Assembly (NCBI RefSeq): GCF_036227605.1
Contig: NZ_CP109487.1
Coordinates: 372,001-436,000, forward strand
Direction of reading: 5' to 3'
DNA: 64,000 nucleotides
Origin: Streptomyces sp. NBC_01439
GTDB taxonomy: Bacteria; Actinomycetota; Actinomycetes; Streptomycetales; Streptomycetaceae
The position numbers and the translations under genes are program-made. This document shows positions 27,218 to 35,700 of the stretch, one piece after another. How positions within the stretch are numbered: position 1 is the stretch's first letter; every line of letters starts with the position of its first letter. The notes under the pieces are model-generated. The model saw only the letters and a program-made list of their open reading frames with translations, was not told the DNA's origin and made no database searches.

Positions 27218-27872
27218 CGTTCAGGCGTCCGCCCGTCGCGGTCTGGAGCGTCACGGTGCCCGTGTCCCCGTAGACCTCGTGCCGCCAGGCGGCGAACAAC
27301 TTGGCGATCGCGCGTGCGGCATCGCCGCGGCTCTTGCCCACTTCCTCGGTGGTGAAGGTGATCCTCGCCTCGCCAACCGTGCGCACCTTGCGGACGCGGA
27401 CCTCCTTGATCACCTCGGAGTCCGCGTACCCGTCGTCGGCGTGGTGCTTCAGGTAGTAGGCGGTGAACTCGCGGGTCATGTCGAACCAGTCCGCCGGGCC
27501 GCAGGGGCCACCGCCGTTGGTCACCTGACCATCGGTCGGCGGGCCGACATAGGCACCGGTCTCCTGATCGGTCGGCGGACCGGCGTACCCGCCCGTCTCC
27601 TGATCGGTCGGCGGACCGGCGTACCCGCCCGTCTCCTGATCCGTCGGCGGACCGGCGTACCCGCCCGTCTCCTGATCGGTCGGCGGACCCGCATGCCCGC
27701 CCGTCTCCTGATCGGTCGGCACGTCGAGGTCGCACTCCGCTTGGGCGAGCACGGGTACGCCCGCGGGCGGGGCGGCCTGTCCCGCCCGTGTGGTCCCGCA
27801 GGCCGCCAGGGCGGCGCACAGGATCCCCGCCACCACCACCCGCCCGGTCACGGACACCGCTGTCTTCGTCAT
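27201..27872 (-). CDS. Lipoprotein with tandem 12-residue repeats
   Basis: 223 residues from ATG 27872, with a GGGGGG ribosome site. The signal ends in a lipobox (CAALAAC). After about 25 residues come five tandem copies of PTDQETGGYAGP, slightly varied at the ends, then a cysteine-containing linker and a C-terminal domain of about 100 residues (ADWFDMTREFTAYYLKHHA). The repeats probably form a flexible, acidic spacer that holds the domain off the membrane. The C-terminal domain is not one I can name. The frame is open further upstream but without a signal peptide. Confidence 0.8.
   Translation of the reverse strand: MTKTAVSVTGRVVVAGILCAALAACGTTRAGQAAPPAGVPVLAQAECDLDVPTDQETGGHAGPPTDQETGGYAGPPTDQETGGYAGPPTDQETGGYAGPPTDQETGAYVGPPTDGQVTNGGGPCGPADWFDMTREFTAYYLKHHADDGYADSEVIKEVRVRKVRTVGEARITFTTEEVGKSRGDAARAIAKLFAAWRHEVYGDTGTVTLQTATGGRLNVTEPW
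27540..27720 (-). repeat. Tandem 36-bp repeats
   Basis: Five nearly identical 36-base units (unit reads CCGGTCTCCTGATCGGTCGG on the plus strand) sit in frame within the lipoprotein gene. The three central copies are almost base-perfect, which points to recent slippage or recombination and to likely copy-number variation. Confidence 0.85.
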
Positions 27873-28233
27873 GTCCACCCCCCTTCTGTCAGCAAGAGGC
27901 GATCGCGGCGGCCCGGGTTCCACCTCGTGGTCGCGATCCGCCTCACATGGACTCACCGCTTGCCGTCTCGGGACGTCCCACGAGGCCCTGGGACGGGAAA
28001 ACGACCCAGGGGCTGGCCAGTTTCGTTCCTGACGCCGTCCGGCCCCCACCAGCGGGGACCGTTCCGACGGAACGTCCTCCGCATTCGAATACCCTCGGGA
28101 ATCCTCATGCGCATGCGCATGCGCACTGCCGCCGTGGCCACGCTGGCCGCCGCCACCCTCGACACGGCCCTGGCCGCGGCCCCGGGTCCCCGAGCGCCGG
28201 ACCGTGCGGCCGGGGCCGCGCGCTCCGGCGCTC
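27873..28233. other. Gap with a possible orphan signal peptide
   Basis: The only protein-like feature is a plus-strand frame from about 28108: ATG-CGC alternation (MRMRMR) followed by TAAVATLAAATLDTALAAAP, which looks like a signal peptide. It then becomes Arg/Pro-rich and ends at 28280 inside the convergent MOSC gene. It could be the 5' end of a deleted secreted-protein gene. I see no other gene. Confidence 0.35.
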
Positions 28234-28962
28234 TCAGCCGAGCACGACGCGGTCCCCGACCCGGACCGTTCCCGGGATGACGATCCTGGCGAGCGCGTCG
28301 AGCCGGTTGTCGTGCGCCCTGGCGATCGCCCTCAGGATCAGCGGCGAGTGCGGCAGGTCCTGCTGGGCCTGGTTCGTCATCGCGCACCGCTCGCTGGAGC
28401 GCAGGAACTCGATGCGCAGGGCGTCCCCCGCGGCGGCCTCGCGCCCGATCCACTCGTCTTCGACGAAGGGTGGGGTGCCGGGCGGGGTGCGCACGAGGAG
28501 GTTCGGGCGGAACCGGCGCTCGTCCACCGGTACGCCCGGCACCTCGCGGCGGATCCAGTCGAGGGTGGCGGTCGTCAGGACGCTGAGCGGCAGTTGGTCG
28601 AAGTGCGAGACCTCCCCTTCGCGGGCGAGCTCCACGTCGTCACGGCCGAGGTGGGTGCGCAGGTACGCCGTGGGGTCGGTCACCACGTTCCCGTGCGGGT
28701 CGAGCAGTTCCGGCGGACCCGGCTCGGGGGTGCTGCGCGGGTAGCGGGAGCTCAGGTGGAGCAGGCCGTCCATCCGCCGGAAGCGCCGGGTGTTCTTGCC
28801 CGAGCCGAACTTGCCCTCCGCGTCGCGCACGGCGAACAGCCGGTCACCCACCAGGCCCCGCTCGTCGACGTCCGCGCTGTCCAGCCGTTCGCCGCCGGTC
28901 GACTTGATCGGGTACCGCCACAGCCGCTCGATCACACCGACCACATCAAGATCGTTTCCCAT
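28234..28962 (-). CDS. MOSC-domain protein
   Basis: 242 residues. An N-terminal MOSC beta-barrel (LWRYPIKSTGGERL) leads to the MOSC domain, with the conserved cysteine in SERCAMTNQAQ, just where family members hold the sulfur carrier Cys. MOSC proteins act in molybdenum-cofactor-related sulfur transfer or N-hydroxylated substrate reduction. The frame extends upstream to 29394 but that is antisense to the HAD gene. It diverges from the HAD gene with a 24-base gap. Confidence 0.87.
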   Translation of the reverse strand: MGNDLDVVGVIERLWRYPIKSTGGERLDSADVDERGLVGDRLFAVRDAEGKFGSGKNTRRFRRMDGLLHLSSRYPRSTPEPGPPELLDPHGNVVTDPTAYLRTHLGRDDVELAREGEVSHFDQLPLSVLTTATLDWIRREVPGVPVDERRFRPNLLVRTPPGTPPFVEDEWIGREAAAGDALRIEFLRSSERCAMTNQAQQDLPHSPLILRAIARAHDNRLDALARIVIPGTVRVGDRVVLG

Positions 28963-28986
28963 GCCCGGGAGGACTACGGTGGCCGC

Positions 28987-29466
28987 ATGACCGGTTCCGC
29001 GGCCCTCCCCCTGCTCTACCTCGACGTCGACGGCCCCCTGATCCCCTTCGGCGCCGGCCCGTACCCACCGGGGGACGACGCCCATCCCCTGCTCGCCCGG
29101 ATCGATCCGACGCTCGGTCCCCGGCTGGCGGCGCTGCCCTGCGAGCTGGTGTGGGCCACGACCTGGATGGCGGAGGCCAACGAGTGCGTCGCGCCCCGGC
29201 TCGGGCTGCCGGAGCTGCCCGTGGTGTTCTGGCCGGAGCCGTCCGAGGAGGACGGGCGGGGCGGGATCCACTGGAAGACCCGGGCGCTCCTCGAACACGC
29301 CGCCGGGCGGCCCTTCATCTGGGTCGATGACGAGATCACCGGCGCCGACCGGGCATGGATCGCCGATCGGCACCCGGACCGGGCGCTCTTGCACCGGGTC
29401 GATCCGGGACGGGGCCTGACGGAGGCCGACCTCGGCGTGCTGCGGGCCTGGCTGCGCCCGGAGTAG
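28987..29466 (+). CDS. HAD-superfamily small phosphatase-like protein
   Basis: 159 residues. Motif I reads LYLDVDGPLI, motif II is WATTWMAEAN, and a late IWVDDEITG segment provides the acidic pair. This matches the small HAD-like hydrolases that are frequent in actinobacteria. No cap domain is evident. TACGGT at 28975-28980 sits seven bases before the ATG, so the mRNA may be leaderless. Confidence 0.83.
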   Translation: MTGSAALPLLYLDVDGPLIPFGAGPYPPGDDAHPLLARIDPTLGPRLAALPCELVWATTWMAEANECVAPRLGLPELPVVFWPEPSEEDGRGGIHWKTRALLEHAAGRPFIWVDDEITGADRAWIADRHPDRALLHRVDPGRGLTEADLGVLRAWLRPE

Positions 29467-29500
29467 CCGCCGACCGGCGCCGCGCCGGGCCTGGAGGAGA

Positions 29501-30361
29501 TCACCGGCAGAGGACGGCCTTCAGCGTCTGCGCCGTCGCCCGGGGGAACGCGGTGTTCCCGTTGTGGCCGCCGGGGAAGGCGACCGGTTCCGCACCCAGT
29601 CGCGCCGCCAGCGCCAGCGCGCAGCGGTAGGTGTGGACCGTGGGCCGGGTCGTCCGCCCCACCGCCGCGACGATCCTCGTACCGGAACGCGGCGCGGCCT
29701 CTACCGGCTCTGCCGGGTCCAGGGGGTCCGTGGTGACGGCCGTGAACTCCGTTCCGATGAAGAAGCCGAAGTTGGCCCGTCGGCGCGGGGTCAGCGGCTG
29801 AGGGGTGAGGCCGTCCTCGGTCTCGTCGTGCGAGGGGTCGATGCCCAGGTGCCGGGCGATCGCCGGGAACGCCGCCGGCAGGCCCCCGGCTGCGTGGACG
29901 TCCTGGATGGCCGTCAGCTCGGCGAGGTGCTCCGCGCGGTCGGCCCCGGCCAGCAGGTTCGGCATCACGGGCTCGTGGGCGATCAGGGTGCTCAGCAGGC
30001 CCGGGTGGCGGGCCACGGCCTGGAGGCCGATCGCGGCGCCCATGCTGAACCCGGCCATCAGCGCCGGCCCGTCGGTGACCTCGGCGAGCAGTCGGGCGAC
30101 GTCGTCCGCGTGTTCGGCCATGGTGACGGGCCCGGCGGGGTCGTGGAGGGTGCTGCGCGACAGGCCGCGTCGGTCGTACGTGACGACCGTGAAGCTGTCG
30201 GTCAGGTGCGGGACGAGGTCGACCGTGCGGTCCGCGTCGCCCTCGCCGCTCTGGGAGAGGAGGAGGACGCGGCCGCGGCCCTCCACCCGGAAGTACAGGG
30301 TGGCGCCGGGGACCGCGAGGGTACGGGTGACAGCAGTGGTGGTGGTGACGGTCTTGGGCAT
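29501..30361 (-). CDS. Alpha/beta hydrolase
   Basis: 286 residues from ATG 30361, preceded by AAGGGGGA. The nucleophile elbow is AGFSMGAA, the preceding strand YDRRGLSRS is typical, and the catalytic His is in PGGHNGN. Substrate unknown. It diverges from a MarR gene and the two share a large palindrome, so it is very likely the MarR target. Confidence 0.87.
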   Translation of the reverse strand: MPKTVTTTTAVTRTLAVPGATLYFRVEGRGRVLLLSQSGEGDADRTVDLVPHLTDSFTVVTYDRRGLSRSTLHDPAGPVTMAEHADDVARLLAEVTDGPALMAGFSMGAAIGLQAVARHPGLLSTLIAHEPVMPNLLAGADRAEHLAELTAIQDVHAAGGLPAAFPAIARHLGIDPSHDETEDGLTPQPLTPRRRANFGFFIGTEFTAVTTDPLDPAEPVEAAPRSGTRIVAAVGRTTRPTVHTYRCALALAARLGAEPVAFPGGHNGNTAFPRATAQTLKAVLCR

Positions 30362-30420
30362 GGCGAGTCCCCCTTGCTGAGGTGTCATCGGACCTTCCGG
30401 CTGACGGCACGACAGTAATC

Positions 30421-30462
30421 CATCTGAATAGATGCATCAAGATAGATGCATCTATTCAGATG
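30421..30462. promoter_or_regulatory. Perfect 18-bp inverted repeat operator
   Basis: CATCTGAATAGATGCATC (30421-30438) is repeated exactly in inverse orientation at 30445-30462, with six bases between. The arms are AT-rich against the surrounding DNA and lie between the divergent hydrolase and MarR starts. The right arm ends directly before TACTCT (30463-30468), a -10 box for the MarR gene, so a bound dimer would block both promoters. Confidence 0.85.
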
Positions 30463-30475
30463 TACTCTGCTGCTC

Positions 30476-30931
30476 ATGAACGGAGTCGAAGCGTTCCTCC
30501 TGGGACGCGCCCTCATGAAGATCGGCGAACAGGCGATGCCCCAGCCGAAGTCGGGACCTCCGGGAGCGGTCCGCTCGGTGGTCGTCGTCCTCGGCGACGT
30601 CGTCTCCCACCCCGGGACCACGGTCGGCCAGATCGCCGCACGGACGGGCCTGCCGCAGAGTCAGGTCTCCACGGCCGTCGCCCGGTTGGAAGAGGCGGGC
30701 TCGGTCGACACGGAGCCCGACCCGGCCGACCGGCGCCGTCGGCTCATCCGGCCCGCAGCCGAACCCTCCGCCCGGGTCGCCGAGGTCCGGGCCACCACCA
30801 TCGACGACGCCCTCACCGCGGCGCTGACCGCTGCCGACGGGACCGCCCCGGACCCGGACACCGTCCTCGAGGTCACGGCGGCCCTGGACCTCCTGGCCCG
30901 CAGGCTGACGCCGGCCGTCAGCGGCCGGTGA
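30476..30931 (+). CDS. MarR-family transcriptional regulator
   Basis: 151 residues from ATG 30476. The winged helix-turn-helix is TTVGQIAARTGLPQSQVSTAVARLEEAG followed by an Asp-rich wing (DPADRRRR). The -10 box TACTCT lies eight bases before the ATG, pointing to a leaderless mRNA. The adjoining palindrome indicates autorepression and control of the divergent hydrolase. Its end overlaps the convergent SWIM gene by 14 bases. Confidence 0.87.
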   Translation: MNGVEAFLLGRALMKIGEQAMPQPKSGPPGAVRSVVVVLGDVVSHPGTTVGQIAARTGLPQSQVSTAVARLEEAGSVDTEPDPADRRRRLIRPAAEPSARVAEVRATTIDDALTAALTAADGTAPDPDTVLEVTAALDLLARRLTPAVSGR

Positions 30932-32798
30932 CCGCGGCGCCGGCGTTCGTCGTCGCCGCCCAGGACGCGGCGATCAAGCAGCGTTCCGCCGCCGCCAGGT
31001 GGGTGGCGGCGGCCAGCCAGGCCCAGGCGTAGCCGTCGGGCGAGGGGTCGGCCAGCCGGCCGAAGACGTCGCGGGGACGACGATCGGCCTCGGCGGCCAG
31101 CGCGGCGGCCAGGTCCGCCGCGCCGGTGAGCCCGGCCCGGCGCAGCGGACCGTACGAGGCGGAGGCCAGGGACTCCCTACCGCGGGCCGCCTCGGCGACG
31201 GCGCGGCGGCCACCGGCGACCCCGGTCTCCAGGAGTCGGCGCACCCGCCACAGCGGGGAGTCGGCCAGCGGGTCAGGACCCTCGGCCGCCGGGAGCGCTA
31301 CGGGGGCGGCGCCCCCCTGCGGGAAGTGCGCACCCTGGAGGCGGTCGTAGCCGAGGTCGGCCCGGCCCAGCCATTCTTCGGGCAGCCGCAGGGTGTGCTC
31401 CGCGCCCGGCACCGGGCCCACGGCCAGGGGGCGCAGCGTCGCGCTGCGGTCCAGGTCGGGGCGGCCCAGGACGCGCAGCAGGAGCCCGGGGTACGAGGCG
31501 ATGCGGCGCAGGTTCTCCGTGTGCGCGAGCTCCGGGTGCGGATGCGCGGGCAACAGCCGCAGCAGGGGCGCGTCCGGGCGCGTTTCGCGCACGAGGAGGT
31601 GTTCACCGGCCGCGCCGACGACGGTGACGTCGCAGCCGAGCAGCGCCGACTCGGCTGCGTCCGGGGCGGCCAGCAGCTCGGCGACGGCCTCGGCGGCCGG
31701 CCGGGCGAAGAGCGGCGCGGCGGGCTGTTCGGTCCAAGCGGTCCCGGGCAGCGGGGTTGCCCTGACCCCGCGTCCGGCGCCGAGCCGGCCTTCCGGCGAG
31801 ACGGTCGCGCCGACGATGCGCAGGCCACCACGGGCGAGGCCGGCATGATCGAGGGCCGCACCACCGAGGGCGACGGAGGCCGAGCCGGCGCCGCGGGCGC
31901 GGGCCAGGCCGCCGGGTCGGACGTCGGACACCGAGTAGGGGGTGCCGTCCGGGGACAGCAAGTGGGTGACCACTCCGCCGTAGCCGGTGGCCGAGAGCAC
32001 GGGTTCCCGGCACAGGCCGAACACCTGGAGACTGCCGCCGGGCGCGTAGGCACGGCGCCTGGTGCCGGTGAGCGCGGGGTCGGCCGAACCGGAGGCCAGC
32101 GTACCGGCGGTGTGGAGGAGCTCGCGGAAGGCACCGGTGAGGTCGCCGAGCCGCTGTCCGGCCCGGCGATCGCGGGCGGCACGCAGGCCGCGTACGACCC
32201 GTAGGGCCGCCGCCTCGGCACGGGGCAGCCCGGCGAGGCGGGCGGTGTGGGCGGCGCGCAGCAGCTCGGCCTGGACCACCGCTCCCCCAGCGGTGACCCC
32301 GGCGGCCAGGGCTTCGGCGGCCACGTGCCAGAGGGCGCCGGCGGCGCGCCGTTGGGCCGCGGTGAGGGCCGGAGCGGGCTCGAGGGACGCGACGGGCTCG
32401 ACGGACGCGGGGGGTGTGGGGGACGTGGGGGACGCGATGGCTTCCGCGGCCCCGGTGGGATCGGTGGGCTCGGTCGGCTCGGCCGTAGTGGCCGGCTCCG
32501 GCGGGGTGTCCGCGAGCGGGGCCGCGCCCAGGACGGCGGCCCGGTGCAGGCAGCGGGGTGCCAGCAGGCAGCTGCACGTGGCCTGGTCCGCAGTGGTGAT
32601 CGTGCCCGCCGGACCGGGGCTCAGGGTGACGAGGGCGTCCTCCCCGAAGCGGAGGGTGACGGTGCCGTCGGCCGCGAGGACGGCGCCCGCCGCGCAGCCC
32701 TCGGTGGCGGCGTCCAGCTTCTTGCGCAGGCGGGGGGTGAGGTTCTCGACGGCTTCGGCGAGCACCTCGGGGGCGACGGGCGGCAGTTCGGTGCTCAA
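30918..32798 (-). CDS. SWIM zinc-finger protein (YehQ-like), last gene of the MoxR/VWA locus
   Basis: 626 residues. A SWIM zinc finger is at 75-85 (CSC-x5-CxH: Cys75, Cys77, Cys83, His85), followed by an Ala/Pro/Thr-rich linker (about 95-150) and a large helical remainder. SWIM fingers bind nucleic acid or protein. Its ATG at 32798 overlaps the stop of the DUF5682-VWA gene by four bases (ATGA). In enterobacteria, the SWIM protein YehQ is encoded with MoxR, DUF5682 and VWA genes, the same set as here. Confidence 0.87.
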   Translation of the reverse strand: MSTELPPVAPEVLAEAVENLTPRLRKKLDAATEGCAAGAVLAADGTVTLRFGEDALVTLSPGPAGTITTADQATCSCLLAPRCLHRAAVLGAAPLADTPPEPATTAEPTEPTDPTGAAEAIASPTSPTPPASVEPVASLEPAPALTAAQRRAAGALWHVAAEALAAGVTAGGAVVQAELLRAAHTARLAGLPRAEAAALRVVRGLRAARDRRAGQRLGDLTGAFRELLHTAGTLASGSADPALTGTRRRAYAPGGSLQVFGLCREPVLSATGYGGVVTHLLSPDGTPYSVSDVRPGGLARARGAGSASVALGGAALDHAGLARGGLRIVGATVSPEGRLGAGRGVRATPLPGTAWTEQPAAPLFARPAAEAVAELLAAPDAAESALLGCDVTVVGAAGEHLLVRETRPDAPLLRLLPAHPHPELAHTENLRRIASYPGLLLRVLGRPDLDRSATLRPLAVGPVPGAEHTLRLPEEWLGRADLGYDRLQGAHFPQGGAAPVALPAAEGPDPLADSPLWRVRRLLETGVAGGRRAVAEAARGRESLASASYGPLRRAGLTGAADLAAALAAEADRRPRDVFGRLADPSPDGYAWAWLAAATHLAAAERCLIAASWAATTNAGAAVTGR

Positions 32799-35700
32799 CG
32801 GGACTCTCCACGGAGGCGGTCGCCCACCCAGCGGGCGAGGGCGAGGGGACTGAGGGCTGCCACGGGCATCCCGGCCGCCACGAGTTGCCGCGCGACCGGG
32901 ACCGAGTACCGGGGCGTCCCCTCGTCGTCGAGCGCGGCGCAGCCCAGCAGGTGGGCGCCCGAGGCGGCCAGCGCGCGGACCTCGCCGAGGAGCCCGCCGA
33001 TCGGCGCGCCCTCCTCGAAGTCGCTGACCACGACGACGAGGGTGCGGCTCGGGACGGTGATCAGGGAGCGGGCGTGCGCGAGGCCGGCGGCGATGTGCGT
33101 GCCACCACCGACGCGGACCTCCAGCAGCAGGGAGAGCGGGTCCTCGACCCGGTCGGTGAGGTCCACGACCTGCGTGGAGAAGGCGAGGAAGTGCGTGGAC
33201 AGGGTCGGTACGCCGCCCAGCACGGCCGCGGTCAGCGCCGACCAGATGACGGAAGCCTCCATCGAACCGGATACGTCGACGACCAGGATCAGCCGCCAGT
33301 CGGCCTCGCGGCTCGCCCGGGTGCTGAAGACGGGCCGCTCCGGCACGACGACCACGCTGCCGTCGGCCCGGCGCCGGGTGTGCGCGAGGTTGGCGCGCAG
33401 GGTGCGGGCCAGGTCAAGCTTGCCGCCGGGTCGGCGCGTGGGGCGCGGGGTGGAGAGGCCGGAGAGGGCCGGACGCATCCGGGTGGCGAGCTCCTTGGCG
33501 AGTTCGTCGACGAGCCGCCTGACCAGGGGGCGCAGTCGGACGAGTTGGGCCTCCGGCAGCCCGCCGGCGAGGGACAGTACGGAGCTCAGCAGTTCCACCG
33601 AGGGCCGAACGGCCGCCGGATCGAGCTGGGTGAGGACGTCGGTGCGGCCCGCTTCGGCCGCTCCCGCCAGCACCTCCTCCCGTACGTCGGCGCCGAACAG
33701 CGCCTCCAGCTCCTGCGACCACTCCCGGGCGGTGGGGAAGGAGGCCTCCTGGCCGCCGCCCTGGCCGCGCCCCCGGCCGAGGTCGAGGTCGGAGGCGCCT
33801 TCGCCGCGGCCCGCTCCGTACAGCTCGTCCAGCGCGTGGGCGTAGCGGCGGGCGCCCGCCGGGAGCCGGTCCCGCTCGCGGCCGAGCAGCAGCCGCCAGC
33901 GGTCGGCGGGGACGAGCCGCGGGCCATCGGCCCGGGGGGCCGGGGCGGACGGGGCTTCCGGCGTCTCGGCGGCCGGAGTTGGGGTCGGCGTGTCTCCCCC
34001 GGGTAGCGGAAGGGCCTTGAGGGCGGCGAGTCCGGCTGCATCGGCCGCGGCCCAGAGGGCGAGGAGGGCGGGTGATGCGTCGAGCGCGAGGTCGATCCGG
34101 TCGCCGAGGCGTTCGGTGACGGTGTGGAGCAGACGGTCCCGGGCGGCGGGCGACAGGGCGTCGAAGCCGCCGCGCAGTGCCGGGAGCCGGTCGAGGAAGT
34201 CCTGGTCTGCGAGGTGCTCGACGCGGTCGAGGAGCGGGGTGAGGGCTGCCGGGGAGGACTGCAGCAGGGGCCCGGCGGCGGTGAGGAGTCCGCCGAGCCG
34301 CCGGGTCAGGGCGCGACGGCTGTCGGCGGTGCCCGCGCCGTCGATCCATCCGGCGGCGCGGTCGCCGAGCGCCTCGGCCGGATCGAGATCGAGGAGGACC
34401 CGTACGGCCAGCGCCGCGCCCTGCATCATCGGCGCCGCGGTGGCGGCCAGAGCGGCGAGGGCGTCGTCCGTGCGCAGGCCCAGGTGGTGGGCGGCGGCCC
34501 GGTCGGCGAGGGCCACGAGGGCGGCCGCGTCGGCGGGGTCCTCGCTCCCGGCAAGGCCGGGCAGGCAGCGCACGGCCGCTTCAAGGAGGTCGCCCGCGAG
34601 GGCGGCGGCGGCCGCCCGGGAGGCGTCGGAGGTGCCGGGCAGGTGGCCGCGGTGAAGGGCCTCCAGGAGGTCGAGGGCATCGAGGAGTTCGGGCAGGGTG
34701 GCGGTCTGCGGCAGGGCGGTGGCCGCCTCGTGGAGGCGTACGTCGACCAGCTCGGGCAGATCGCACCGCGCGGCGGCGGCCAGCCCGGCGAGGATCTGCG
34801 CCGGGGTCGGCCCGCCGTCGGCGGCGGCGCGGCGGGCGGTGTCCCGCAGCGTGCCGGCGGCCGCCTGGGCGGCGGTGACTCCGCGCACCCCGGCGAGGTC
34901 CAGCCGGGCCGGGACGGAAGGCGTCCAGGACAGCCGCCACTTGGTGCCGAGGGCGGTGCCGTCGCCGGTGGCGGCCACGGTGAGGGGCTCCCCGTACGAG
35001 GCGCCGCACACGAGGAGCCGTTGCAACAGGACCTCGCGGCGGCCGTCGAGGGCGGAGCGGAGCGGGTCGAGGCGGATCTCGCGGGGCGCGGGGTCCTCGG
35101 GGGACGGCAGCCGCAGCGCGGCGAGCTCGGACTCGACCGAGGGGCCGAGGCCGGAGCGGGGGGCGTGCGGGGTGATCCGGCCGCGGGCGGTGCCGACGAG
35201 CACGGCTTCCAGGGCGCGGGCCAGCGCCCGGCCTCGACCCAGCGGTTCGCCCTGGCCGAGGACGGTGGTGACCGCTTCGAGGAGCTCACCGCGGCCGGGC
35301 GCGGGCAGCGCGCGCAGGGCGGCGAGGTCGCAGGCGAGCCGCAGGGTCTCGGCGGCCTCGCCGGTACCTGCGGTGTGCCCGGCGCGGCGCAGCTCCCGGC
35401 AGAGCCCGGTGACGGCGACGGAGGCGGCCTCGCGGACCCGGTCGGGGTCACCGCCGGCTTCGAGGACGGCCTGCTGCCAGCGGGGGTCCCGGATCCCGGC
35501 GGGGTATCCGGAACGGGAGTCGAGCAGGTCGAAGGAGTACGGCACGAACGAGGTGACGGCCGGCGCCGCGTCCGCGGCGGCCGTGCGGTCCCGAGGACCC
35601 GGCACGACCGCCTTCGGCCCGAGGGCCGCGCCGGCGCCACCGCGCTCGCCCCCGGCAGCGCCGGACCCGAACCCGGAGCCACGGCCGGCCCCCGAACCAG

